A stretch of DNA of 64,000 nucleotides from Fulvia fulva (lineage: Eukaryota > Ascomycota > Dothideomycetes > Mycosphaerellales > Mycosphaerellaceae), in assembly GCF_020509005.1 (NCBI RefSeq), contig NC_063020.1, positions 3,038,001 through 3,102,000 of the forward strand, in the 5' to 3' direction. Under the pieces are notes generated by a model that was not told the DNA's origin, ran no database searches, and worked only from the letters and a program-made list of their open reading frames with translations. A program made the position numbers and the translations under genes. The first letter of the stretch is position 1; every line of letters begins with the position of its first letter. Below are positions 1-10,543 of the stretch, in pieces.

Positions 1-2755
1 GACAGCTAGTACATCTTGATCTGGCTGGGTGCGGGACTCCGACATGTCGATGACGGATCTTGCAGCCAGATCCATCGGGACCCAGTCGATTTCATCTTGA
101 TTTCCAAGTCGTTCTGGGACCATACTCAGAGCTTTCGAGGAGATAACGATACTGGGGAGCCACTCGTGCTTGTTCCATGGTTGACCCTCACCGTACGGAC
201 CAGCGAGTTGTCCTGCTCGGATTACTGAGGCAGGCACACCAGCGTTCTCGGCTGCTGCTGCAAGTATGAGAGATGCAACGTGCTTGGACTCGCCGTAGCC
301 TCCTGGAATGGGAATCCGATGGTCATCGAACATCTGCTCGGGGACTTCGGTCTCGCCTGGATGAATGGCTGGGAGCCGCCAACGCTGGCGATGGAGGAGA
401 CGAAGACGATGTGCGCTCTGTACTTGGACTCGAGGCTGAAGTCGACGACACGGCGCGTGCCGGCGATGTGAGTGGACTCATATGTTTGTAGCGTTTTGTT
501 GAAGTCCATGGCCCACGCGTTGTGGATGAAGAGGTCGACAGTATCCAGCATCGTCCCGTATACGTCGTCTTTGAGGCCGAACTGATCTTTAGAGAAATCG
601 CTCTGCAGGAAGGTTACATTCGAGAAGTCTGTTGGTGCGCCACGCTCTTGGAAGGTCTGCCTCTGACGAGACTCTGCATCAGCAGAGCGGTTCAGACAGT
701 ATATGTGTGCGACAGATGGCGAAGCGATAAGCTGCTGCAAAGCATAGTTGCCGAGAGAGCCCGTCGAGCCGGTCAAGATATACGTATGCTGCTCCGGTTG
801 CCGAATGTCTGCTGGGCCACGCTTCCTCGACAGGCCGTGGGTGTACTTCTTTACCATCTTAGCCATTGTCTCTTCGCATGAGATCTGGCTGTCTTCGCCG
901 CCATGCTGCAGGAACTGAGCCAAGCTATTGATCGTCGGGTGTGCGTATACATCGCGAGGAGAAATGGTGACTTCTCGACCTTCGCTACATGCGTGACTGA
1001 GACTCGACGCGAGCGCGAGGATCTGAAGCGAGTCGGTGCCGAAGCTAAAGATATCGTCGTCTTCTGAAGCTGAGTCCGGGATCGAAAGTTCTTTGACCCT
1101 GAATAGCTTGCGGAGGAAGTCCTTCGTGGTGTCCGGGTCGGCGTCTGCCGGAAGCTTGCCCACGGCTTCATCGGTGCCCTCATTCGAGTACAATGCGTCG
1201 ATCTCACGGTTGTAAAGCTCAACAGTCCATCTTCTGGCGATGGAACTCTTCGGGGTACGCTTGAACGGCTTGTCTCGCTTCGCAATGGCAATGTCAGAGC
1301 GCCAAACCCGGCCGTGTCCCGGAGCTTCAGCATTGGCACGTTCGATCAGCGGCCATATCTGATCGAGCAGTCGTGTAGGATCTTCGCTCTCGGACACCAG
1401 CGACCATTCGGGCTCGATCAACAGACCAGTCTGGAACCGGGCCTGGCCAACGACGACAGCGCCCTTGACCAGCGGATGACTTTCCATGATCTTCTCAAAG
1501 CCGACAGGGTTGAATTTCTCGCCATTACTGAGGACGATCACATCGTCTTTGCGTCCTTTGTAGAGCCATAGACCCTTCTTCTCGGGATGCTGTTCAAATA
1601 GATCTTTGGTGCGCCACTCCTTGATGTTTGGGAAAGTGTGGAAAACACCCTGGAATCTTCTATCGGCCGGCTTGATGACCTGTTCATAAAGTCCGTCACT
1701 GTCCAATTCCATGTCAACTCCCGCGCCAGGGGCCCACTCGAAATACTTCCAGTCATGCGGATCTTCCGGTATGCGAGCGGAGATGAGACCAGCTTCGTCA
1801 CCTTGATGAGCTTCTCGCCAGTCAATGTAGCCAGTGGACCTCCACCGAAGAAGACATAGTCAAGCTTGCTGAGGGCGTCAAGACCGCCGGGCGCCTCCAC
1901 CACTTCTTCAAGCACCGATGGCGGCGATATCATTTGTCTCGGTCTTGCTTGTTCCAACACCTTGATGATGATGTCGGCGTTGACAGGCTTCTCTGGTGGC
2001 AGTACGACAATGGGCGCTCTGTTCAGTACACTGGCCCAAGTTATCGCTCGTCCCATCATGTGGAAGAATGGTGCCACGGTCGGCATGGGCACGTCTGGCT
2101 GGAACAACGCAATTTGTGTGTTGCGTCGCCCGTCCGGTACCGGCAGATTTCGTAATTGACCCATCACGTGTATACTGCCATTGTTGTGGTAGATAGGCTT
2201 TGGAAGCCCAGTCGAACCTGATGTATGTAGAATGACCACAATATCATCCTCTTTGTCGGTGTAAGCATGAAGCGGCTCAGTGGTGTTGGCACCAATCTCT
2301 AGCAGATCATCGAAAGAGGGAATCTGGTAGACTCGGATGTCAGGTAGAGCAGTACGAATCGTTTCGACGTACGAGTCGACGCCCGCGCTGTGCAACAGAG
2401 TGTTGCAGTTCGTTGTCTTGAAAAGCGATGCTTGTCCTTCCTGAGAATTCCTAGGAGATGGTAGGAGTGCTTTGTATCCTGCCCTGATGCACGCGCTGCC
2501 GGCCACGGCATATCCCATATCGTTCACGCCAATGTATGCTGCCGTATCAATGTCGATTTTGCCAATGCCAATCTCCTTTGATATCCAGCTCGCGAGAGAC
2601 TTGACAGCCAGTGACAGTTCGCGGTACGTGATGTTGCGTAAGCCATTGCAGAGTTCGGGATCGTTGGGAATCGTCATCCATGTGTTGTTCGGGTGCTGTT
2701 GTGCCAGCTCTTCGATCACTGTGGGAATTGCTTTGACCTCGCTCGAGACCTGCAA
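1..2755 (-). pseudogene. NRPS-like adenylation-thiolation-reductase, frameshifted and cut by window edge
   Basis: The reading starts at 2755 on the minus strand and gives an adenylate-forming domain with the phosphate-binding motif HTSGSTGLPKP and FFGGGPLA. It continues as a carrier domain (FGTDSLQ, the Ser that takes phosphopantetheine) and a reductase domain with the NAD(P) motif TGSTGSLG. This is the A-T-R layout of fungal carboxylic acid reductases. The frame breaks twice. At about 1790-1812 it shifts exactly where the conserved YGxTE core of the A domain should be, and those residues are missing. At about 350-365 it shifts again, after which the reductase continues in another frame (GGYGESKHVAS, DEIDWVPMDLAARSV) to the left edge. 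No GT-AG intron of workable length explains either break. The 3' end lies outside the window. Family assignment is firm; that it is a pseudogene rather than a sequence with errors is inferred. Confidence 0.8.
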
Positions 2756-4614
2756 GGTTGAACTTCACCCATGTCTGTGTATTCGTCTTCGGTTGGTCCT
2801 GCAGGTTAGGTGTTGTAAACAAGATCGAGCAGGTAAAGTATCGGGCAGTAGGGAATAGATAGAAGAGCGTGTGATTGAGTGCTACAGGAAGTGTGCGATT
2901 CCCTACCACTTTTAAGAAGATCAGTACATTCACTGCCGGAGGCATGGCGGCAATGGTCTTTTGATGTCGCAGGTCAGAAACGCAGAAGTGCTCCAGTCAA
3001 TTCGATGGGTCTGGTCGCGAAGGTCGAAGCGTCCCATGTCGGCCAGAACATGACAGAGCACAGCGATTTGTGCAGGCACAATCGAGGTCAAGGGTAGCTA
3101 TTCGAAGAAGTCAGTCACCTCAATACAAGCAGTCATTGGTTAGTCACTGTTGCGTCGACGATTGCATCATCCTCCCTACCACGATTCAGCAATGTTACGC
3201 TCATGTCTGCAGACCGAGCGGAAGGTCCGTGGAAGTGCCGGTGGCCGTGCACAATACGTAGTTGTACGACAAGATATCCAAGCCTTGGCAAAGCATTGTT
3301 GTGCGAGCGGGCGATGGTCCACTGCGCGATATTCAACGTTCCGAAGGCTCAGTAGTTCTAACGGATTGAGATGTTGGAATTGCTCGGCATGGGAAGAACG
3401 AAGCCCTTGATAGCTGAGCAGGTGCCATTGCCATGCCGTGCCGCAATCGCAGCATAAGATATCATGCACTGTTGTCCAGACAGTGCTGCGTCATATCTTT
3501 CGGCTTTGACTCGCATTCGAGCCATGCCATGAGGTGGAGGATCCGTACAGTCGGTTTCGCGGTCGGTGGATAGGGGAGGAGCCGAGGCCGATGATATGTG
3601 CCGCAAGTCGTCCCGGCTGTGATGCTTTGTCTCTTCCTCTTGCAAGCCTGGATAATGCCCTGATAGCCATAGTCGCTAAGGCGTGCGCATCAGGAGCATC
3701 ACGGAGGTGAGGCCGCGGTCAGCAGGACATCAAAGCCGCAGGACCGGCACATGGCTCGTCCGATCCGTAGTTGTGCCGGTGACCTCATTGAAGTCGTTAC
3801 GATGAACGGTATAGGTATAGTATCGACATTGGAAGCGATGGAGGTGAGGTGCGTGTTGATTGTGGACGGGAGACAACATCAACACGCGTGGTCATCACGC
3901 GAAAGAATAAGCTTCGACTAGCTAGCACTACCTAGATACCTTGGCATATATTCTTCTCATCGGACTACTACTACATTCTACATGTACAGAAGACAACATT
4001 CTGCCTGACGCTGGGCGGCCGCTCGCCAATACTTCAGCTCCAGTCACGAGCATTACCGCCTCGTTCTGTGCCCGACGCCAAGTACAGCAAGGCTCAAGAG
4101 GCAGCTTGTCAGCAGCAATGTTGTCCACCACACTTGAAGACTTCTAACACTGCCTGTGGCAATCACAAAACTCAAGTCCACTTCGCTAGAACATCTCTCT
4201 CTTTACCACCAATAAGTCGCAGAAGACCACACCAATGGAAAGCCGCCCTCACTTTCCACCAACCAACATGGTCAATCCGGCCCGAAAGACGGGTATACAG
4301 CTCGGCAAGCCGAAAGCCTCATTCCATTACCGATCATACCACTGGCCAACTTCAAAGCTCAAGCTGCTAGTCATCGCACAGTGGCTTTCCAAAAGCAGCT
4401 GTGACTCATATCCGCAGTGCGGCAGTGCTGGGAGTAGGCACAAAACTGCAGTTCTCTTCCCAAAAATTCCTCTTTCCTTTCCTCAACATCATCCAAGCCC
4501 AAGACACCAAGCCGCCATTTCCCCATCACATGAGTTTTGTGAGTCCCTCCCTCTCTCCCTACTACTGACCTCTACTTCTACTTTAGATCCTCTTCGCTTT
4601 CATAGCTCTTCAAA
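2756..4614. other. Gene-free region
   Basis: About 1.9 kb between the A-T-R start and the tRNA-like array. Only short, mutually overlapping frames without recognisable domains are present. It holds a 10-bp inverted repeat (3851-3860 and 3878-3887). The left end must carry the promoter of the A-T-R gene. Confidence 0.5.
3851..3887. repeat. Inverted repeat, 10-bp arms, 17-nt spacer
   Basis: The arms GCGTGTTGAT and ATCAACACGC are perfect reverse complements. No gene lies within 700 bp on either side, so no role can be assigned. Confidence 0.5.
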
Positions 4615-4749
4615 GGGGAAGTCGTTCAACGGTAGGACGCATGAGGGGCCCTAGCTGTCTCATTCATTTGACATGCGAAAGGTGGCAAACTCGTTATTGC
4701 CGGTACCATTCAATTCATGAGATGTGGTGTTCGATTCCCACCTTCTCCA
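4615..4749 (+). ncRNA. tRNA-like gene, array copy A
   Basis: Acceptor strands GGGGAAG (4615-4621) and CTTCTCC (4742-4748) pair over 7 bp, followed by A as discriminator. D stem GTTC/GGAC (4624-4627, 4635-4638) and a T arm with loop TTCGATT provide A-box-like and B-box-like internal Pol III promoter sequences. Where a 17-nt anticodon arm is expected there is a stem CATGA/TCATG (4640-4644, 4715-4719) enclosing about 70 nt. That insert contains a conserved TTGACAT segment and a GGC...GCC hairpin. The variable region between this stem and the T arm is 4 nt, as in class I tRNA. No anticodon can be assigned with confidence. Confidence 0.65.
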
Positions 4750-4804
4750 TCCGCCTTCATTGGCATCGCCTTTATTGGCACCGCTGCTTGCAGCATCCTC
4801 TTTC

Positions 4805-4938
4805 GGGGAGGTCGTCCAACGGTAGGACACATGAGGGGCCCTAGCTGTCTCATTCTCTTGACATGCGAAGGCGGCAGCTTCTTTTATGCCAGTACCATTC
4901 AACTCATGAAATGTGGTGTTCGGTTCCCACCTTCTCCA
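4805..4938 (+). ncRNA. tRNA-like gene, array copy B
   Basis: Same layout as copy A. Acceptor GGGGAGG/CTTCTCC with discriminator A, D stem GTCC/GGAC, central stem CATGAG/CTCATG, T arm GTGG/CCAC around a TTCGGTT loop. The insert keeps TTGACAT and the GGC...GCC hairpin, but the hairpin loop is longer and T-rich. The 5' flank carries the hairpin GCTGCTTGCAGC. Confidence 0.65.
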
Positions 4939-4979
4939 TCCGCCTTCATTGGCATCGCTGCTTGCAGCAAACCTCTTTC

Positions 4980-5110
4980 GGGGAGGTCGTCTAACGGTCA
5001 AGACGCATGAGGGGCTCTAGCTGTCTTCATTCTTTTGACATGCGACGAGTGGCAACCATCCGCCAGTACCACAACTCATGAAATGTGGTGTTCGATTCCC
5101 ACCTTCCCCA
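4980..5110 (+). ncRNA. tRNA-like gene, array copy C
   Basis: Acceptor GGGGAGG/CTTCCCC, central stem CATGAG/CTCATG, T arm GTGG/CCAC. The D stem is GTCT/AGAC, a compensatory change against GTCC/GGAC in the neighbours. TTGACAT is present; the segment just after it differs from the other copies. Confidence 0.65.
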
Positions 5111-5182
5111 GTCGCCTCTTCTGAGGTCAACCGTCCATTGTCCTTCGTGGCAAAATCTCGCTGCTTGCAGCAACCATCTTTC

Positions 5183-5313
5183 GAGGAGGTCGTCCAACGG
5201 AAGGACGCACGAGGGGCCCTAGCTGTCTCGTTCTTTTGACATGCGAAAGGTGGCAACCGTTAGCCAGTACCATTCAACTCGTGAAATGTGGTGTTCGATT
5301 CCCACCTTCTTCA
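5183..5313 (+). ncRNA. tRNA-like gene, array copy D
   Basis: Acceptor GAGGAGG/CTTCTTC, in which A2:T71 replaces G2:C71 of copies A-C. Central stem CACGAG/CTCGTG, in which C:G replaces T:A of copies B and C. D stem GTCC/GGAC, T arm GTGG/CCAC. Both changes keep pairing, which is evidence that the RNA fold is selected. Confidence 0.65.
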
Positions 5314-5353
5314 TCCGCCTCTTTGAGGCCGTGTCTTTTGACACAATCTTTTC

Positions 5354-5476
5354 GGTGATGTCGTCCAACGGTCAGGACACTCAGTGGGTCCAAAGCTGTC
5401 TGCATTCTTTTGGGTGGCAACCGTCCGCCAGTACCATTTAGCTGAGAGATGAGGAGTTCGATTCCCTCCATCGCTA
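5354..5476 (+). ncRNA. tRNA-like gene, array copy E (divergent)
   Basis: The most divergent copy. The acceptor GGTGATG/CATCGCT still pairs at all seven positions if G-U pairs are allowed. The central stem is CTCAG/CTGAG and the T stem GAGG/CCTC, both changed on the two sides relative to copies A-D. It lacks about 11 nt of the insert, including the GACATGCG segment, so any anticodon-like loop there is lost. Its 5' flank has GTGTCTTTTGACAC, a different hairpin in place of GCTGCTTGCAGC. Confidence 0.6.
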
Positions 5477-5507
5477 GTCGCTGCTTGCAGCACACATTGC
5501 TTTCCTC

Positions 5508-5642
5508 GGAGAGGTCGTCCAACGGCAGGATTCGTGAGGGGCCCAAAGCTGTCTGCATTCTCTTGACATGCTGAAGGTGGCAACTCGTTCGCCAGTACCA
5601 TTCCAAACTCACGAGATGGAGGTTCAATTCCTTCCCACTCCA
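5508..5642 (+). ncRNA. tRNA-like gene, array copy F
   Basis: Acceptor GGAGAGG/CCACTCC (6 of 7 pairs), D stem GTCC/GGAT, central stem CGTGAG/CTCACG, and a regular 5-bp T stem GGAGG/CCTTC around TTCAATT. The insert keeps the TTGACAT segment and the GGC...GCC hairpin. It is the last copy and is followed by a T5 run. Confidence 0.65.
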
Positions 5643-5660
5643 CTTTGCACTCTGCGCGCC

Positions 5661-5665
5661 TTTTT
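5661..5665 (+). terminator. Possible Pol III terminator after the tRNA-like array
   Basis: A TTTTT run 19 nt past the acceptor end of copy F. Spacers between copies have only T3-T4 runs, so the array might be read as one transcript; this is inference. Confidence 0.4.
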
Positions 5666-6079
5666 CATCAGAGCGCTAGCATCTTGCTGACGACTGGAGA
5701 AGAAAGTCTTCGCCTGACCTTGCTGACATACCCAATGTTGTCTATCACTTTCTCGTCTTGGTCGTCGTGTCGCCTTGTCATGCGATGCATATTGCGCCCG
5801 GTCTTTCACGGTTCCTCACTTCTCCAAAATGATCTTCTTCGTCAGCTTGCTGGCTTTTGGGAAAGGAGTGTCTGCCATCCCTAGATCTTATGTTGTCGTC
5901 TCTAGTGGTGTCGCAACGAGACTCTAACATCCGAAGAATGTTTCACGTTTGAGACCGTTCGGCGACCCACCTGCGGATTGTAACAGGACTCGCTTTCCTA
6001 GATGGCACTGGTTACATCTCACAGTCTCGATCGAGAACTTTGACTCCATTTCCATTAGATTATGCTCAACAAATAGTTG
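5666..6079. other. Intergenic, nothing recognised
   Basis: About 410 bp between the tRNA-like array and the 3' end of the MFS gene; no domain-bearing frame or repeat seen. Confidence 0.5.
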
Positions 6080-7805
6080 TCATCGCTCGCCATCACGCAG
6101 ATACAAAAACCTCTGATACTTCTGGTATGTCCACCGTCTGCACGATTTACCCCAAATCATCATGGGTACTGTTGTCATCTGGAACGCGAAAGATAAGACT
6201 CCGATGCCGATGAAGGTTCCTGACAGTCCGCTGGCGTCGATCCAATAACCTAGAAAGCTCTTCATTAGCGACCTGTACTCAACTGTGTTCTATCAAACGT
6301 CGTTGGGAGATAGTCGACTTACTGCCAGTGAACGTAAAGATACAAGCTAAAGTGTTGTTGATGACAGCAACACCTACCATACCTTCCAAGACCATGTCAG
6401 GGTAGGCGTCCATGAGGTATGCCATTGACAAATCGCCAGCACAACTAAAGCCGAAGCCAGTCATGGCAAGTCCAATATAGGGACCAGGCCAGCTCCAGCC
6501 GTTGCCCGACCCAATGCCGAAGAGCATCAGACCTGCTGGGTTGATGATGGCCGATGCGAACAGAAGCCACAGGCGATCTTCAGCTTCAGAAATGCCGTTA
6601 CGACCAGGACGCTTCGCCATCCAGCGCACGAACACGTCACTGAACCACCCTCCATATATACAGCCGATAGTGGCGCCGATGAGAGTAGGCACATTCATGA
6701 TGGCGACAGCCTGGTTTGAGTAGTTCCAGGGTGCATTGTAGTAATTGTCTTCCTCGACAGTCAGATAGAAAGTAAGCCACGCATCCTGGGCACCCCATTG
6801 TAGACCGGAGTAGAGCACGGCCGGGAAAAGAAAGATCCGCAAAGTATAGAAGAGCCGCTGGAAGTATTGCTTCAAGCCCGTCCCGTACATGTTCGGAGCG
6901 GGAGTGATTACAGCGATGCGTTGCCAATAGGTCTTCTTCTGGTCCGTCAGGTCTGCTACACTTTCTGTCGATACTCTGGCATCAAGCTGGGCAGTGTTGC
7001 CTGCGATCTTCTTCTCGTCATCCATGGTCTGAGCAGGCTGGCCTCCAACATGACGACCTAGGATAGCCTCACGATGGAATGCAGTCTCCTCCAAGCCAAA
7101 GTAAAATACTACAAGAGTTCCACCAGATATAATGGCACCGGTCCAGCCAACCCATCTCCAGCTGTCAATGGCGATATAACCGGCAACAAGGGGTCCCAGG
7201 AAAGTACCAATACTTGTGGCGAGGATGTAGAGGCCCAGAACCAGTCCTCGCTGGTGCTGAAAGAACAGATCCGATAGCGACAGTTGTGCCAAAGCTTCTG
7301 CGCAGCTCTCTGAAGCACCTACGAAGAGCTGATTCCAGACCGAATCCTGTCTGTTCTTGATCAGAGCAAACCAGATTGACCCAACAATGGAGAATACCAG
7401 GCAGACAAGATATTGCAGACGTCTGCCATACAGCCACGGCATAGGACTTGCTAGCAACGCCCAGTAGCCGATAGCTAGGAACAACACTCCGGCAGCGGTA
7501 TTGGCCACCGAATACGGTATGCCAAGCTCGTCGAGCATGCCATCTCCAGCGGCTCCCGCGTCGTTAGAAGTGGCGGCAGTCAAGGCTGTGATGTAAAGCA
7601 CCAAAGCAGCATGCCAACACTTCCGCCAGGGCGACCAATTAAGAGGATCGTTCGGGCTATTCGTCGGTGGTGGAGTCAGGGTGATCTCCTGGTCTCGAAG
7701 ATCACCGTCCTCTGTCTGCACAAACAGCTGAAGCGTCCCGGGAAGCAGTTCTCCATTGGCCTCCTCCATGGTGACGTCGACGTCAGGAGTAGACCGGATG
7801 GTCAC
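6080..7805 (-). CDS. MFS transporter, DHA1-type (12 TM)
   Basis: Two exons, 7805-6323 and 6249-6080, give about 550 aa. The intron (6250-6322, 73 nt) has donor GTAAGT, a GCTAATG branch and CTTTCTAG acceptor, and restores the family ending (YWIDASGLSGTF, then FGK-like WGKSCRRW). A soluble N terminus of about 70 residues ends in NDPLNWSPWRKCWH, the usual entry of fungal drug:H+ antiporter-like MFS proteins. Two six-helix halves are separated by a charged loop. It probably exports or imports a small molecule at the plasma membrane; the substrate cannot be read from sequence. It is divergent from the amine oxidase at 8317, so the two may share the 0.5-kb promoter. Confidence 0.85.
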
Positions 7806-8316
7806 ACTTCGGAGAAGATGGGTGTCTGACGAGGCGTGAGGGGTGGCAGAGTACCACCGCCGAATGTAACTCTTTGCCTTCTGGTCACAGTCGTGACAGT
7901 CACGACCCGTCGCCGAACTGCGTGTTACTTGACCACGTCGACCCCGAACTCCTGTAGATAAGCTTCGCCACGCATGGCTTGTACGATGAAGGGGCGCTGG
8001 GCGAGATAGCAGAGAAGGCCGCGCGTGAGATTTTTCTTTTTATCGCCCGAGCGTGCAGCCAGTAGTGTCTCGTGTGCCCAAACCCGAAAGTGTTTGGTTT
8101 GAGGAGCTATGTTTGGAAGTGGTTAGGCTGTGACGCCACCACACATCGCGCACGTGTGACGATCAAGGCTCGGGCGTGCCGCTCCCGACGACGACGACGA
8201 CGATGCCCTTGCTTGTTCTTGAGCCGAGCGATCCTTATCCTCTTCACAACACACCTTGCCTTAGCACAGTACCGCGACGAGCGACCCTCCATCTGCAGCA
8301 TATCCCACGCCGCCGA
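7806..8316. promoter_or_regulatory. Shared promoter region of MFS and amine oxidase genes
   Basis: A 511-bp divergent intergenic region. It contains the perfect palindrome GTCGTGAC-A-GTCACGAC at 7890-7906, about 85 bp from the MFS start. A CGACGACGA run lies near 8189. If the longer amine oxidase frame from 8176 is used, the region shortens by 140 bp. Confidence 0.4.
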
Positions 8317-10061
8317 ATGTCAAATCTCAAGCACAACATGGCCCATCTGTACCACATAATAGCCGACAGTAAACCTATGAAACCCTCTAATCGTGGCTCC
8401 GGCCTGGGTGAGAACGAACTCTCAGTCTCCCTCGGTGCAACTTCCCTGAGCGAGACGCCACGATCAGCTGGCGACCCAGGACCGGAGCAACAGAAGAAGA
8501 AGAAGAAGAAGGTGGTCGTTGTCGGTGCGGGTATCAGCGGCCTTCGATGTGCGGCTGTACTCCAGCGTCACGGCATCGAAGTCGTCGTGCTCGAAGGCCG
8601 TGACCGCATCGGCGGACGAATCCACACAACAAGGAGTGAGAAGGGCGTTCGCGATATTGGTTAGTGTCTGCATGCAACATGTAGCTGACACTGAGCTGCA
8701 GACCTGCGCGGGTCTGTATGATGGCTGTAAAAAGCTTCATCACCTCCAGGAAACTTGGTTTCCTCGTTTGCTAACCTACACAATCAAAAGGTGCTGCCTG
8801 GCTTCACGAAACCTCGCAGAACAAACTTGTGAAGCTCATTTCCAAACTGAACATCGAGTATTACTATGATGACGGTCTCCCTCTGTACTATACCGAACAA
8901 GGCCGAGCCGGCAGCCAGTTCAAGGCTAAAAAGGTCGCCGACGAGTTCGCAGATCACTGTGAGTGGTTCTACGAGACGTACCCAGATGCGCCGGACCAGT
9001 CGGTCTCCGATTTCGTGAACACTTTCGTACAGAACCATGAACTCATCACGCGTGATGAGAAGATGTGGGCACCACAGGCCGTGAAGGAGGTAGAATTGTG
9101 GCTGGGAACTGCCACTGAGCTTGCGAGCTCTAAACACCTTTCTTATTTTATAACCGAGAGGAACCTGTATATGAGGGGAGGTTACGACGGAATCGTCCTG
9201 TGGACAGCGGAATCCCTACTGAAGGATGCAGGTACGATCTGTCTGAACCATGTCGTGGACCGCATCATGTGGAGCGAAGACGGGGCCAAGAAGAGCACCG
9301 TGGAAGGACATGACAGCAACGGCGAGGCTTTCAGCGTGGAAGCGGATGCTGTGGTGTCAACCCTGCCTCTCGGAGTCCTGCGTCACGAGCTTGTATCTTT
9401 CGAGCCGTCCCTGCCAGACGATGTGCTTACTGGACTAAGGGGCTTCTCGTACGGCGCCCTTGGAAAAGTATTTTTCGAGTTCGCCGATGTCTTCTGGAGC
9501 AAAGACAACGATCAATTCATGTTCTACCCGAATCCACCTGCACTCGACGAGGATCTGTATGGTACCTCGGCGAGCTCCGACAGCTCCAGCGGCATCGAGA
9601 CGATCCTCAATTATGCCACCGTCACGATCAACCTGTGGATCATGACTGGTGCGAAAGAGCTTTGTGTCCAGATCGCAGAGCCGCTCACACAGCGGATCGA
9701 GGCTATGACGGACAAGAAAGAAATCTATAGATTCTTCGAGCCACTCTTCAAGCTCCTTCGCACCGAGCCGTACAAGACCTTGCCGAAACTGCTGAATGTG
9801 GAGAGCACGCATTGGACGCAAGATTCAATGGCCGGCTTTGGGTCATACTCTGCCGACAAGGTGGGAGATGAGCCTGAGCGCTTGATTGAAGCGCTGGAGA
9901 ACCGCAAGGGCTCTCATCTGCAGTTTGCCGGCGAGCACTGCACTATGGTTGCCAATGGGTGCGTCCATGGTGCTTTCGCTACGGGAGAGACTGCAGCGAA
10001 GAATCTGTTGAATTCGTTTGGCGTTGAATACGACGGTGGAGACCTTGTCAGTCTTACCTAG
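8317..10061 (+). CDS. Flavin amine oxidase (polyamine oxidase-like)
   Basis: Exons 8317-8659 and 8791-10061 (intron 131 nt, GTTAGT...AAAAG) give about 537 aa. After a low-complexity N terminus with a K7 run comes the FAD dinucleotide-binding motif VVVVGAGISGLRCA and the GRDRIGGRIHT signature. The C-terminal FAD contact is FAGEHCTMVANGCVHGA. This is the amine oxidase superfamily that oxidises polyamines such as spermine or N-acetylspermine, releasing H2O2. An in-frame upstream ATG at 8176 would add 47 residues without known features; I prefer 8317. No signal peptide or PTS1 is seen, so the cytosol is most likely. LSD1-type demethylases share the fold, but no SWIRM domain is present. Confidence 0.82.
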
Positions 10062-10543
10062 TCGGTCTGGGAGATTGATGTTGGGATAGCATGACGACAG
10101 ATGCTGGGATTGGAGGAGTAGGATAGCGCAAAGGGAGTCATGTTTGCACCATTTTAGGGATCGCATAGCGTTGTTTGTTAGATACGAATATTTCATATAC
10201 GCATGGATGATGTTCTGATGCTACCCACCTTCATTTCTCATCTGCGTCAGGTAGATCAAGATTGACGAGCACGCAAGGTCAAGTTTACCGGAAGGTCCAG
10301 TTCAGCGGTGATGTTATGAGATGGGATATCAAAGAACGAGTTGGCTACTCAGAAACGTGTCCATAATGCATCCTTGTAGGTTCGAGTTCCTTAGTATTAA
10401 AGCTTATCGTATGCTTCCAGTATATACATACACCCAGTAATAAGTTGCACATCAATTCCCGCTCAAGAACGCTTCGTCAACTCAATCTCATCGCTTTCTC
10501 GTCTGGTAAATCTGCGCCGGTACGCTGTTTCGTGCATGGACTG
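10062..10543. other. Intergenic between convergent genes
   Basis: Contains only the 3' ends of the amine oxidase and of the minus-strand membrane protein gene. A B-box-like GGTTCGAGTTCC near 10380 lacks a matching cloverleaf. Confidence 0.5.

Noticed and set aside
4640..4719. Assigning a Val(GAC), Trp(CCA) or UCA anticodon to the tRNA-like genes
   Set aside because: Each option fits some copies but not all; copy E lacks the GAC segment and the loop 3' ends differ, so no anticodon is claimed.
4615..5642. CRISPR-like or plain satellite array
   Set aside because: Units are diverged by paired substitutions and lack short identical repeats with unique spacers; a eukaryotic CRISPR makes no sense.
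4235..5643. Repeated open frames on both strands over the tRNA-like array (for example a plus frame with two copies of NGRTHEGP)
   Set aside because: They are translations of the repeated RNA units; the conserved parts follow base pairing, not codons.
8484..8512. Microsatellite as a distinct element
   Set aside because: The AAG/GAAG run simply codes the K7 stretch of the amine oxidase.
10371..10395. tRNA gene suggested by GGTTCGAGTTCC
   Set aside because: No acceptor or D stem can be formed around it.
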